Positions 16,177 to 25,013 of a DNA stretch of 64,000 nucleotides are shown in pieces. Position numbers and translations under genes: made by a program. How positions within the stretch are numbered: the stretch's first letter is position 1; every line of letters begins with the position of its first letter. The notes below the pieces were generated by a model. It was not told the origin of the DNA and did not search any database. It was given only the letters and a program-made list of their open reading frames with translations. The stretch comes from Paenibacillus lautus NBRC 15380 (GTDB taxonomy: Bacteria; Bacillota; Bacilli; Paenibacillales; Paenibacillaceae), in NCBI RefSeq assembly GCF_004000945.1, contig NZ_BIMF01000002.1:434001-498000 (forward strand), given 5' to 3'.

Positions 16177-16770
16177 TCATGCTTTCCTTGTAAATCCCAT
16201 AAGCTCTTTCACATGCAGGGTATTTTCCAAGGATGTCAGTTTTTCCAGTAAAGTGAATGCCACATCAAAAGCCGTTGCCGGGTTACATGAAGTGATCAGG
16301 TTCCCATCAACAACGATCTGTTGTTCCATGACATGGGCACCGAATTCTCGCAGCTGCGATTTTCTGATGCTGGTTGGGTGATCATAAGTTGTGGCTTTTC
16401 GTCCCTCCAATACGCCGGCTTTGCCAAGCGTAAGGGCTGCAACGCAAATCGTAGCAATCCACTTGCCCTGCGCATGAAATTCCTGAATGATCTTGGAGAA
16501 CCTGGAGTCGTATGCATCGTTATAAAAGCCCGCTTCCTCGAACCCGCCGGGAATCGCCAGCGCATCGTAATCGTCCACCTTAACCGAGTCCAGCGTGATC
16601 TCAGGAATAACGGTAAAGTTCCACGTGCATTTCAACCGGTCATGCAGTCCCGCGGTCACAACCAGGGTTGTCCCGTCCCCCTCCAGCTTGTTCCACCCCA
16701 GAACATCGGTAAACACACTCGCCTCCACAGCTTCAAATCCATCCGCCAACAGTAAAAGCACTTTCTTCAT
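16177..16770 (-). CDS. DJ-1/PfpI family protein
   Basis: 197 aa, usual length. It has the class I glutamine amidotransferase-like fold: an N-terminal ADGFEAVEA stretch with the conserved Glu, an IPGGFEE strand-turn, and the nucleophile elbow WIATICVAALTLGKAG with the likely reactive Cys. Relatives include ThiJ/YajL chaperone-glyoxalases and general stress proteins; which activity applies here is unclear. It is a single gene with its own terminator. Confidence 0.85.
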   Translation of the reverse strand: MKKVLLLLADGFEAVEASVFTDVLGWNKLEGDGTTLVVTAGLHDRLKCTWNFTVIPEITLDSVKVDDYDALAIPGGFEEAGFYNDAYDSRFSKIIQEFHAQGKWIATICVAALTLGKAGVLEGRKATTYDHPTSIRKSQLREFGAHVMEQQIVVDGNLITSCNPATAFDVAFTLLEKLTSLENTLHVKELMGFTRKA

Positions 16771-16893
16771 AAGCCATCCTCCCCCGTCCTTGTCACTCTA
16801 TTATCATCTTAAGCGACATCCCGATCTTTCGGATTGTGTTCTATCATAACTACACTTATCTCTAAATTCAACTGAAAAACAAATGAATAACAA

Positions 16894-16921
16894 AAAGAAG
16901 CAGCCCGATGACTGCCTCTTT
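16894..16921 (-). terminator. Terminator after the Mn-catalase gene
   Basis: Stem AAAGAAGCAG with CTGCCTCTTT (one mismatch), 8-nt loop, then TTTTTG on the minus strand, 35 bp after the stop. Confidence 0.7.
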
Positions 16922-16956
16922 TATTCAATAACCTGCATATCTGAACGGATGCTGAA

Positions 16957-17810
16957 TTAATGATTTAAATCATATAACCCAGGTGCGTGCTCGTTGGCCA
17001 GCTCAGGCATTACAGGTAACGGAAACCCTTCCGGAGGTTGAACCACTTGCAGCTCCCCGCCATTTCTGCTTGGTGTTTGACCGCTAAAAATCTCGCCGAT
17101 TCGCGTATCATCCAGCCTGAAGTTGAACTGTGCGTTATGGAATCCCATATCTACGTATTTTTGGCATTCCGGATATTTATGGATGTCGTAATTCGGAACA
17201 GGGAATATCTTACCCCATTCAACGCCCAGCGTCTCCAGCGCTTTGGCAAACGCATTTTGATGTGCATTATCCCGGACAATCAGGAAAGCCAACGTCTCAC
17301 GGAACGTTTTGTTTGTGCTCATCTCATAGATTCGCGTTTTTTGGAGCACTCCCGTTGATTCGAGCACTACGTTATCGAGCAAATTACTAACCAAATTTCC
17401 GTGATCGTACACGTAATTTCCCTGCCAAGGGTTTCCTGCGGCATCAACAGGCAAAGAACTTTGGGCTCCCATGATAAAGTGATGCGGATTCGCATGCTTG
17501 ATCGCTTCATCGAGCGGGGCCTCGTCCATTCCGGAATTACCGGCGCCTTCTGCGCCAGCTCCGGTAAGCAGCTGGTTGATTGTATGTTGTACCAACTCGA
17601 CATGGCTTATCTCTTCCAAGAAAATGCCACGGATCAAGTCGCGATATGGATGGCATTCCCTCGGAAATTGTTGCTCTGGAAGAAGAATTGCATCATCGTC
17701 CGCATTTCGCCAAATCGGCCGCCTAACGTTTCCTGCAACACCTTTGCACCTGCTGGATCAGGTTGATCCGGAACAATCAGATTGATCAGATCCTCTTTAT
17801 AAAAATACAT
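16957..17810 (-). pseudogene. Manganese catalase, one-base frameshift
   Basis: Two frames together make a full manganese (non-haem) catalase. The N-terminal frame begins at an ATG (17810) after GGGAGG and reads MYFYKEDLINLI, then KVLQETLGGRFGEMRTMMQF with metal-ligand Glu residues. It runs out of frame near 17650-17655. The other frame carries on with HPYRDLIRGIFLEEISHVEL, where the next Glu and His ligands are, to the end. One missing base in the codon before CAT restores the frame. The C-terminal part has the family's HANPHHFI and VRDNAHQNAFAKAL helices with further ligands. Either a real null allele or a base-call error. It is divergent from the DUF3231 gene. Confidence 0.85.
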
Positions 17811-18005
17811 GTAATATCCTCCCGCTTCCTCAATATAGTCACGAATCCAGTTTGTGTTTACATTCCATCTTCCATGCACCTGCATCCGTCACAATGATTT
17901 CCTGAAAATTGCCAGAGGCCTATTCTGCTTACTTCGAAAGAATTAAACAACAATCTCTTGCACATAATGACTCTGTTTGAATAAATATTAAAGGAGCGAA
18001 TAAGA

Positions 18006-18512
18006 TTGGGAATTTTAAGCGGTAATCCTAAAAATGAGCCCATGCATTATGGGGAAATATTTAGCGTATGGTCAGCATCCATGTTGGCAAAAGGCATGGT
18101 ATCCTGCTACGAGGCTTATTTGAATCATGCAGGCGATAAAGATCTCAAAAAAATCCTTAATGATCTGTTGGATCAAGCTAAACTCGAGATTAAAGAATGT
18201 GATGAATTGCTTACCGACAACGGAATCGCCCCTGCACCGGGACTTCCCGAAAGACCTCCGGTCAAACTCGAGGATATTCCGGCGGGCGCAAGATTCACGG
18301 ATCCGGAAATAGCGGCCAAAATCGCTGCTGACACATCACTCGGATTGGTATCATGCAGTCAAACCATGGGACAATCCATCCGGGAAGATATCGGCGCGTT
18401 ATTCGCTAAATATCATCTCACCAAGACGGCGCTGGGTGTGCGTATCCTTCAGATGAATAAGGAAAAAGGCTGGCTCATTCCGCCGCCGCTTCAACTCAAG
18501 AGACCTGAATGA
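18006..18512 (+). CDS. DUF3231 family protein
   Basis: 168 aa, four-helix ferritin-like pattern (MHYGEIFSVWSASMLAKGMV; DKDLKKILNDLLDQAKLEI; LVSCSQTMGQSIREDIGALF; KTALGVRILQMNKEKGWLIP). It corresponds to one DUF3231 module; many Bacilli relatives carry two. The family is common in spore formers but its function is unknown. The start is TTG at 18006 with AAAGGAG 9 nt upstream. It is divergent from the manganese-catalase gene, another ferritin-like fold. Confidence 0.75.
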   Translation: MGILSGNPKNEPMHYGEIFSVWSASMLAKGMVSCYEAYLNHAGDKDLKKILNDLLDQAKLEIKECDELLTDNGIAPAPGLPERPPVKLEDIPAGARFTDPEIAAKIAADTSLGLVSCSQTMGQSIREDIGALFAKYHLTKTALGVRILQMNKEKGWLIPPPLQLKRPE

Positions 18513-18531
18513 GTATAGTGTAATCAATCAA

Positions 18532-18570
18532 AAAAAACACTCTGATCTGATGTAGCTCAGAGTGTTTTTT
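18532..18570 (+). terminator. Terminator after the DUF3231 gene
   Basis: Perfect 14-bp stem (AAAAAACACTCTGA and complement) with an 11-nt loop and T-run, 20 bp after the stop. It can also act on the minus strand for the DUF2512 gene. Confidence 0.85.
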
Positions 18571-18608
18571 TGATTTAATCATATGTTCGCACATTGATCT
18601 TCTTCTTG

Positions 18609-18884
18609 CTAAGCCTGCTGCTTCTTAACAGGCTGATGATCTCGAAGGAGCCAAATGTGGAAGAAATATTCAAAGATTCCGGCTAACACCGTAATGAGAA
18701 GAATGACCGAAAATTCCAGGGTCCAGTTCGCCAATTCACTAATCATCCAGAGCATGACGAATACCAGACCTGCATCTGCGATGGTAGCGATCATATTATG
18801 GGTCCTAGGCAAGATTAATAGGTCACCTACCAGATAAGAAGCAACGCCTATCCCCAGGGTAGCAATATAATTTATAACCCAATT
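18609..18884 (-). pseudogene. DUF2512 (YndM-like) membrane protein lacking its N-terminus
   Basis: The frame is open for 92 codons from 18884 to the stop at 18609, starting directly after an in-frame TAA (18885-18887). It reads NWVINYIATLGIGVASYLVG, DLLILPRTHNMIATIADAGL, then two more helices and a Lys/Gln tail, which is the DUF2512 pattern of four short membrane helices. The first helix of the family, about 20-25 residues, is missing, and no ATG lies before the conserved DLLILPR. A TTG at 18812 could start a still shorter protein. Probably a truncated relic. Confidence 0.55.
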
Positions 18885-19182
18885 TTATCCTTTCAAACTT
18901 TTCCTTTTCTATCTGTCATACCAGCCCCTCATGAATAGAATGTAAGACTTGACTGAGAGGAGTGAAGCTGGATGCTACAGCTTCAATAATGAAGCCTTAA
19001 TAACAATACGGGGTCATCCGTTTTAATTTTCCTTCTGGTTAGCGCCGTGAACTCAGCCCGCAGCAAGCGGTCTCTCAGTCGCTCAGACAGTTGGCACTTG
19101 AATCTGCTGAGACGCTGAACCTTTTCTATGCACAACAAAAAAAGAAGCGGCTTGGATGCTGCTTCCTTTTTTTGTTTTTAAC
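18885..19182. other. Intergenic stretch with terminator of the EamA gene
   Basis: It holds the EamA-gene terminator (19140-19170: GAAGC with GCTTC flanked by A- and T-runs). A ribosome-site-like GAGAGGAG at 18956 precedes only a five-codon frame. The plus-strand stretch 19050-19130 is open in two frames without any recognised domain. I see no gene. Confidence 0.4.
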
Positions 19183-20166
19183 TCATTCCCTGACCCCGAT
19201 GATGATTCCAGGTTCCGGCGGGAGTTGTTGGGGCAACGGATTGTTTGCTGCCTGTTGCCTGCCAATGAGGAACATACCGAGAATGACCAGAATGCCGCCG
19301 CACCATTGCTCCCATCCTGCGGATTCTTTTAATACGATGACCGATAACAACAAAGCCGTGAAAGGCATCATACCGGAAAAAGCAGCAGCTGTTGATACAT
19401 GGCAGCGCTTGATGCCGGCATACCACAGCATGAAGGCCACGGCCGTCACGATCGGTCCATACCAAACAAGCGCAAGCCATTCCTGCAATCCTATTGCTGC
19501 CAGTGAAGCCACCGGATTCTCGAACCATGCGGGTATCAAGCATAACATCAAGGCGATCACCGAGACCAGCGTCGTCTGGACCACAGGATGAATGGCTTTG
19601 TTTGGTGAAGACGTTCGCTGCATCGAACCGATGCGGGAAAGCAGATTAAAGCCGGATTCACTCCATGCAGCGCAGAGCACAAGCAGGTTACCGTACAGAT
19701 GTTGTGCCTCGAATGCATGGCCCGGCGTGAGTACCCCTTGTATGATCATAATGCCTACCACCGTGGTAACAATGCCTACCAACTTATTCCCGTTCACCGA
19801 TTCTCTCAGGAGCCCGAATGCCAGCATGACGGTAAAGGCGGGTGTAGCGCCTGTGAGAATTCCTGCTTCTGCCGTGCTGGTATGAAGAAGGCCTTGCAGC
19901 AGCAGCATCCGAAACAGAAACATCCCGAGTAACGCCTGAAAGAACAGAACCCCCCACTCTCGGAATGTTAACTGTCGAACCGTCTTCACCAGTTCCTTCC
20001 TACATAGAGGGAGCATACATAGCAGAGCCAATACCAAGCTGGCGGCTGTTATCGTAAATGTCCCTAACTTCCCGTTCAAAAACCATGCCGTGATGACAGA
20101 AGTCCCTGCAAGCGTGAAAGCTCCGCATAAATAAAGCATTCCTTTCCATCGTTCCAAAAAGATCAC
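19183..20166 (-). CDS. EamA/DMT family transporter
   Basis: 327 aa with about ten hydrophobic helices in two repeats, the first ending with FFQALLGMFLFRMLLLQGLL and the second with LVWYGPIVTAVAFMLWYAGI, where the family's Pro/Gly-rich signature falls. Drug/metabolite exporters of this kind often move amino acids or their analogues. The first start is GTG at 20166, very close to GGGGGAT; TTG at 20157 has better spacing. It is divergent from a MocR-type regulator with shared operator-like repeats, so it is the likely target gene. Confidence 0.85.
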   Translation of the reverse strand: MIFLERWKGMLYLCGAFTLAGTSVITAWFLNGKLGTFTITAASLVLALLCMLPLCRKELVKTVRQLTFREWGVLFFQALLGMFLFRMLLLQGLLHTSTAEAGILTGATPAFTVMLAFGLLRESVNGNKLVGIVTTVVGIMIIQGVLTPGHAFEAQHLYGNLLVLCAAWSESGFNLLSRIGSMQRTSSPNKAIHPVVQTTLVSVIALMLCLIPAWFENPVASLAAIGLQEWLALVWYGPIVTAVAFMLWYAGIKRCHVSTAAAFSGMMPFTALLLSVIVLKESAGWEQWCGGILVILGMFLIGRQQAANNPLPQQLPPEPGIIIGVRE

Positions 20167-20204
20167 ATCCCCCAGATATCACAGATCGATAGCGACTGAA
20201 TCTA

Positions 20205-20273
20205 TGCTACAATCATAGGGAAAATACTGGTATGGTTACAGAGCCAGTTAAGCGAAAATTTATGCAGACCAGT
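20205..20273 (+). promoter_or_regulatory. MocR promoter and candidate operator repeats
   Basis: An extended -10 (TG at 20205, TACAAT at 20208-20213) is followed by ACTGG (20226-20230), CCAGT (20244-20248) and CCAGT (20269-20273). The first two form an inverted repeat and the last two a direct repeat 25 bp apart, which is typical spacing for MocR/GabR operators. They lie between the divergent EamA and MocR genes. Confidence 0.5.
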
Positions 20274-20287
20274 TGGAGGATGCTCTT

Positions 20288-21682
20288 ATGTTGGGAATAA
20301 TACTGCACCGTAGCAGCGAAGTATCGCTTAAACGACAAATTTATTCAGCCATAAGGGAGAGGATTGTTCAAGGAATCCTGCAGCCAGGAGAAGGCCTGCC
20401 CTCATCCCGTCAATTGGCGAGAGAACTCAAGGTATCTCGTAATACGGTTAATGAAGCGTTTGACATGTTGAGCGTCGAAGGCTACGTTATAAGCCAACAA
20501 GGGGCTCCTACACGGGTCGCTAAAGGCATTGCACTAGATATCCTGGCTAACGTTGAACCGCCGCCGCGGAAAGAAGCTCCTCCTGATTTCGCAGCAGATT
20601 TCCGCACGGGACAGCCTGAACTCCGGCTATTTCCACGGTACGCATGGCAGCAGATTTCAATGAAAACCCTTGGCGACATGAGCTCTGCTCTGCTAGGTTA
20701 TACGGGACCTCAGGGCCTGCCCGCACTTCGAGAAGAAATCTCATTGTGGCTTTATCGTTGCAAAGGCCTTAAGGTATGCAGCCAGGATATATTTATAACG
20801 GCAGGTGCAACACATGCGCTGAATATCCTTGCCGAATTACTCTATCAGAATGATCAGGAAATTTGGTTTGAAGATCCCTGCAACATCGAGATGCTGCAGA
20901 CGTTCATCAATAAAGGGTATCGAATCCATCATGTTCCCGTGGATGAACACGGGGTTCAGACCGATCACTTGACCGACAAGCCTGGATGTCCCGTTTATGT
21001 TACACCCTCTCACCAATTTCCGCTTGGAGGCATTCTGCCGGCCGATCGGCGTGCTGCGCTCATCCGCTACGCCAGAAAAAACGGCAGCTATATCATCGAG
21101 GACGATTATGACAGCGAGTTCCGATATAGCGGAGATTCGGTCGCACCTTTATATGACATGGATCCCGATAGGGTCATTTATGTTGGCACATTCAGCAAAG
21201 TTCTGTTCCCGGCGCTTCGGATCGGGTATGCGATTGTGCCCCGTAAGCTTCAACAGCGCTGGGGGCATTTGCGTACCCATACGGATGTACAGAATCCCCC
21301 ATTTGAGCAAGCTGCCTTAGCCGAGTTTTTACGCACCCGGAAATTTGACAGGCATATCGGGAAAATGCGAAAGATCTACGGCGAACGGAGGCAGGTCCTG
21401 TTATCTTCGCTACATGAGCTTTTCGGAGATACTTGGCGTTCCTGGGGGGATGCAGCCGGTCTGCATCTCGCTGTTGAATTTCCCGGGGGGATCTTTGACG
21501 AGGCTTTCAGGCTGAGGACCCGGCAGAATCGGATACGCATCACGCCGCTGGACTACCATTGTATTCAAAAAGGGATCCATGCTAACAAGTTATTGTTCGG
21601 CTACGGTCACCTGGAGGCGGGCGAAATCCGCGACGGAATATCCCTGCTGCATGCTTATTTGAAGGATCAAGGGTACTTATAA
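20288..21682 (+). CDS. MocR-type GntR/aminotransferase transcriptional regulator
   Basis: 464 aa. The N-terminal winged helix (residues about 10-75: SLKRQIYSAIRERIVQGILQ, LPSSRQLARELKVSRNTVNE) is of GntR type. The rest is a fold-type I aminotransferase domain with ITAGATHALNILAELL, the EDDYDSEFRY loop and the PLP lysine in GTFSKVLFPALRIGY. Such proteins sense PLP or an amino compound. The ATG at 20288 lies 8 nt after GGAGG; the TTG at 20273 overlaps that site. Regulation of the divergent EamA gene is likely. Confidence 0.92.
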   Translation: MLGIILHRSSEVSLKRQIYSAIRERIVQGILQPGEGLPSSRQLARELKVSRNTVNEAFDMLSVEGYVISQQGAPTRVAKGIALDILANVEPPPRKEAPPDFAADFRTGQPELRLFPRYAWQQISMKTLGDMSSALLGYTGPQGLPALREEISLWLYRCKGLKVCSQDIFITAGATHALNILAELLYQNDQEIWFEDPCNIEMLQTFINKGYRIHHVPVDEHGVQTDHLTDKPGCPVYVTPSHQFPLGGILPADRRAALIRYARKNGSYIIEDDYDSEFRYSGDSVAPLYDMDPDRVIYVGTFSKVLFPALRIGYAIVPRKLQQRWGHLRTHTDVQNPPFEQAALAEFLRTRKFDRHIGKMRKIYGERRQVLLSSLHELFGDTWRSWGDAAGLHLAVEFPGGIFDEAFRLRTRQNRIRITPLDYHCIQKGIHANKLLFGYGHLEAGEIRDGISLLHAYLKDQGYL

Positions 21683-21720
21683 CATCTTCAAGTTTCTTCA
21701 TGCTTCCATCCAAACAGTGA

Positions 21721-21747
21721 AGGCTGCCATCAGGCAGCCTTTTTTTA
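21721..21747 (+). terminator. Terminator after the MocR gene
   Basis: Stem AGGCTGCC/GGCAGCCT, loop ATCA, then eight T on the plus strand, 38 bp after the stop. Confidence 0.9.
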
Positions 21748-21779
21748 TGCTTCGTCACCGTACTCCATGCATCCCATTC

Positions 21780-22442
21780 CTATTTAATCTTTATTGCAGC
21801 CTCCGTGCTCGCCAGCCGTTTCGCAGCTTCTTCGGCTTCCAGAAAGGCCTGTTCCAGAATTTGATTTCGATCCAGAATCGCATTTCCCTGTGCCCGAATG
21901 ATCTGATAATCCATTACTCCCATAAAATTAAACATGGACTTAAGGTATTTATGCGAGTACTCCACCTCGGCATACCAGTCATGATTCGTGTAAATGGCAT
22001 CACTAGCCTGAATGACCAGCAGACTGCGGCCATCGGTTAGCAAGCCTTCCGAGCCGTTCTTTGTATATTGGAATGTCTCACGCGCAATGAGGATGTTATC
22101 GATATAATCTTTAAGCTTGGAAGGAACGTTGAAGTTGTGCATCGGCATTACGATGACATACTTTCGTGCCGCCTTAAATTGCTGCAGAATTACGGACATA
22201 CGGTCCGTTATCTGTTGCTCTTCTTCGTTAAGGGGCTCTCCCTTTCCCTGTTTGCTCCATGTCTCCAGAACCATATGGTCTATGGCAGGTATAGAATCAC
22301 GGTATAGATCGATTTGTTTTATAGCTCCTGCTGGGTTCCATTTCGAGTACGCCTCCAAAAAATGCTGAAGCACCCGCAAGCTGACCGATGTCGCTGCCTC
22401 CACCTTGGGATGCGCATTAATAATGAGCATGTTCTCCATCAT
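21780..22442 (-). CDS. FMN-dependent NADH-azoreductase/flavodoxin-fold quinone reductase
   Basis: 220 aa. It has the flavodoxin-like AzoR layout: an N-terminal MLIINAHPKVEAATSVSLRV phosphate loop, VIVMPMHNFNVPSKLKDYID (the PMxNFxxPxxLKxxxD signature of AzoR that contacts FMN), the TYxxGExxxL-type region reduced to ARETFQYTKNGSEGLL, and the late YLKSMFNFMGV helix. It would reduce quinones or azo compounds. The start at 22442 lies 6 nt after AAGGAG; an upstream ATG at 22460 precedes that site and is rejected. Confidence 0.85.
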   Translation of the reverse strand: MMENMLIINAHPKVEAATSVSLRVLQHFLEAYSKWNPAGAIKQIDLYRDSIPAIDHMVLETWSKQGKGEPLNEEEQQITDRMSVILQQFKAARKYVIVMPMHNFNVPSKLKDYIDNILIARETFQYTKNGSEGLLTDGRSLLVIQASDAIYTNHDWYAEVEYSHKYLKSMFNFMGVMDYQIIRAQGNAILDRNQILEQAFLEAEEAAKRLASTEAAIKIK

Positions 22443-22581
22443 AAATCTCTCCTTTTTCATCTATTTCATAATGTAGACAAAGAAGGCGATCCAATTGTGA
22501 CATCTACCGTGATTTTATGCATAAATCAAAGGCTGCAATGGAAATGATATCTAAGAGAATGTATGGCAGGGGAGTGAATGT

Positions 22582-23916
22582 ATGGATCTCAAAGAAAGCC
22601 TGGCTGAGTATTTCAAAGCGAATGCTGATTTTTTCAATGTTGAAATTCAATTGCTGCAATATCAAGTTCAAGTGATCGGTTTAGATTCTTTAGTTGATCT
22701 TCCCCAGAGTATCGCTTCACTGCAAATCCAAACCTCAAATATGATTGAAAATTCCCTGTCGCCCGCTTCTCTGCTTAAAAATCTAGGCGAACTTGTCGAA
22801 CCCAAACTGGAAGCGGTTATTCCTGACATCATGAAGGGCAACCTGATCATCCTGGAACCCTTGTCGGGAACTTGCAGCGCCGTCCTTCCGATATCGAAAA
22901 GCGTCACCCGTTCTGTCTCATCGCCAGAAACGGAAAATACGTTATACGGCTCCAGCAGCGCTTTTCTGGAAGATATCAATACGAACATCGGCATTCTTCG
23001 AAAACATTGCACCGGGTCCTCCTTGCAAGTCGAAACGTACACCGTCGGGAAGAGTCATCCCAAATCGTTATTGTTGATCTATCAGGATGACCGGATCGAA
23101 CCACGGTTATTGCAATCCATTCAAGCGAAAATCAAGGAGGGTCTGGATCAGGAAGTTCATCATATCCAGCAGCTCGAGAACATGCTGGGTGTAAACACGT
23201 GGTCGTTCGTAACTAACTTCAACATGACGGAATTACCGCAAAATGCGGCCCACTCCCTTCAGCAGGGCAAGGTTGTGTTAATGATCGACCGCTATCCGTT
23301 CGCGATCATTTTACCTAGCCTCGTGATGGATATGTTCTGTTTGAAGGATGACCATAACTATCCTCTCCCCTTCATGTACCTGATCAGAGTCCTGAGAATC
23401 ATAGGCGTCTTAATCGCTACGATAATTCCCGGACTTTATGTTGCATTGGTGTCCGTCAACCCTGAGGTTCTGAGGCTTCAGCTGGCCTTATCGATTGCAA
23501 ACAGCCGGCAGGATGTCCCTTATCCCGCCTTTGTCGAGACGCTCTTGCTCCTCATCGTCCTGGAGCTCATCCTTGAGGCGAGCGTCCGTCTTCCAAAAAG
23601 CGTAGGACCCACCATTACGATGGTTGGCGGTATCATCTTAGGTCAAGCCGCTGTATCCGCCAAACTCGTCAGCAACCTGTTGATTATCGTTCTGGCGGGT
23701 ACAACTATTGCCTCTTCTACGGTTGTAGGATTTCAGAATTCTGTAGCTATACGAGGATTCAAGTATCTGTTGATTATTCTATCCGCTATCTATGGCATGC
23801 TGGGGCTCCTTGCTGGAATCGTTGTCATCTGTGCCTATATGGGCCATCAGAAAAGCATGGGGATTCCTTATTTATCATTACCTACATTAAATCAGAAGGA
23901 TGAGCAAAATGGATAA
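22582..23916 (+). CDS. gerKA: Spore germination receptor subunit A (GerA/GerKA family)
   Basis: 444 aa. A soluble N-terminal half is followed by four to five membrane helices and the family motif stretches LMIDRYPFAIILPSLVMDMF, YLIRVLRIIGVLIATIIPGL, ETLLLLIVLELILEASVRLP and VGGIILGQAAVSAKLVS. It forms the germinant receptor in the spore inner membrane with the B and C subunits encoded next. The N-terminal part is somewhat shorter than usual (typical A subunits are about 480-500 aa) and begins without the early FIDGLAD motif. First gene of a three-gene operon. The GerK label is by family; the germinant is unknown. Confidence 0.9.
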   Translation: MDLKESLAEYFKANADFFNVEIQLLQYQVQVIGLDSLVDLPQSIASLQIQTSNMIENSLSPASLLKNLGELVEPKLEAVIPDIMKGNLIILEPLSGTCSAVLPISKSVTRSVSSPETENTLYGSSSAFLEDINTNIGILRKHCTGSSLQVETYTVGKSHPKSLLLIYQDDRIEPRLLQSIQAKIKEGLDQEVHHIQQLENMLGVNTWSFVTNFNMTELPQNAAHSLQQGKVVLMIDRYPFAIILPSLVMDMFCLKDDHNYPLPFMYLIRVLRIIGVLIATIIPGLYVALVSVNPEVLRLQLALSIANSRQDVPYPAFVETLLLLIVLELILEASVRLPKSVGPTITMVGGIILGQAAVSAKLVSNLLIIVLAGTTIASSTVVGFQNSVAIRGFKYLLIILSAIYGMLGLLAGIVVICAYMGHQKSMGIPYLSLPTLNQKDEQNG

Positions 23917-25012
23917 GAGTGGTTATCAAGCAACCATCCTGTACGTGGTTTGTCATATGGGGCTTATCTTTTTTCTCTATCCCTCCGATTTGTTTGCAGG
24001 CATGGAAATGGGGCACTGGATCGGAATTTCCATAAGCTATGCGCTACATGCAGCTGCCCTCTACATGTATATGAAAGGCCTGCAATGGGCCGCCCAGAGG
24101 AATGTCATGAATGTCGTGGATATATTCCGCAGCGCTGGTAAATATCTCGCATGGATCTTTTTGCTTCCCGCCTTCTTTTACTTCGGCATCGCTATTATCA
24201 TAACGCTTAGGGCCTATTCCGAGATGTTAACCTTGGTCTTTTTATCAACCACGCCGCTGTGGGCGATCCAGTTGTTATTGATTGCTATTGCTTTCCTCAT
24301 GGCTTGGCAAGGAATGGCCAGCATGGCCCGAACCAGCGTCCTGCTGGTCATCCTGTTCACATTCCCCATCATTTTTGTTCTCTGCTTTAGCTTTCAAAAT
24401 GTGGATTGGTATTATTTGCTCCCGATCATAGACTCTGAACAATCGCTTCATTTTCTTGCGAGACCCGATTTTCTAGTCAGTTTATTCGTATATGCAGGGG
24501 GCTTCTTTTTCCTGGGGCTGTTACCGACATCCATACATATTAGCATCAAGAAAATGATCCTGGGCTGCCTTCTGCTGCTCCCCATGTTCTTGTTATCGGT
24601 ATATTTGCCGCTTCTGACCTTTGGGCAAGCCACGGCCGAGTTATATCAATTTCCCATGCTAATGACCATAGACACCGTGAATATCACCTGGCTGTTGTTC
24701 GATCGGGTCACAACTTTTTTCTTATTGAGTCTGATGGCGTTTGCGCTGCTGTACTTGGGAGTGACATTATGGGTTCTCGTTACGCTTACCAAGCGGGCCG
24801 TCCCAAAGATTCCCAATATCTATCTATTGATTGCTCTGACCGCCGGTTTGTTTGCCATATCCTTGGCCATCCCCAACTGGGATTTCCTTAAGAAGCTGCA
24901 GGTGTGGATTATTCCTCTGCGAATGTATATTTTCCTGGTGCTTCCGCTGATCACGTTTATCATCGGATGGCGGCACAAGCATAAAGCAAACCGTGCAACG
25001 GAGGTAACATAA
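23909..25012 (+). CDS. gerKB: Spore germination receptor subunit B (GerAB/GerKB permease)
   Basis: 367 aa with ten hydrophobic helices, a member of the amino acid-polyamine-organocation superfamily used as the germinant-binding membrane subunit. Typical segments are FLSTTPLWAIQLLLIAIAFL and FPMLMTIDTVNITWLLFDRV. Two ATGs exist. The one at 23900 abuts AGAAGG, the one at 23909 lies 9 nt after it and is chosen; it overlaps the gerKA end by 8 nt. Confidence 0.9.
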   Translation: MDKSGYQATILYVVCHMGLIFFLYPSDLFAGMEMGHWIGISISYALHAAALYMYMKGLQWAAQRNVMNVVDIFRSAGKYLAWIFLLPAFFYFGIAIIITLRAYSEMLTLVFLSTTPLWAIQLLLIAIAFLMAWQGMASMARTSVLLVILFTFPIIFVLCFSFQNVDWYYLLPIIDSEQSLHFLARPDFLVSLFVYAGGFFFLGLLPTSIHISIKKMILGCLLLLPMFLLSVYLPLLTFGQATAELYQFPMLMTIDTVNITWLLFDRVTTFFLLSLMAFALLYLGVTLWVLVTLTKRAVPKIPNIYLLIALTAGLFAISLAIPNWDFLKKLQVWIIPLRMYIFLVLPLITFIIGWRHKHKANRATEVT

Positions 25013-25013
25013 T

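Noticed and set aside
17634..17885. Separate 83-residue gene upstream of the Mn-catalase
   Set aside because: From residue 26 on it is the N-terminus of the catalase; the break is a one-base frameshift, not a gene boundary.
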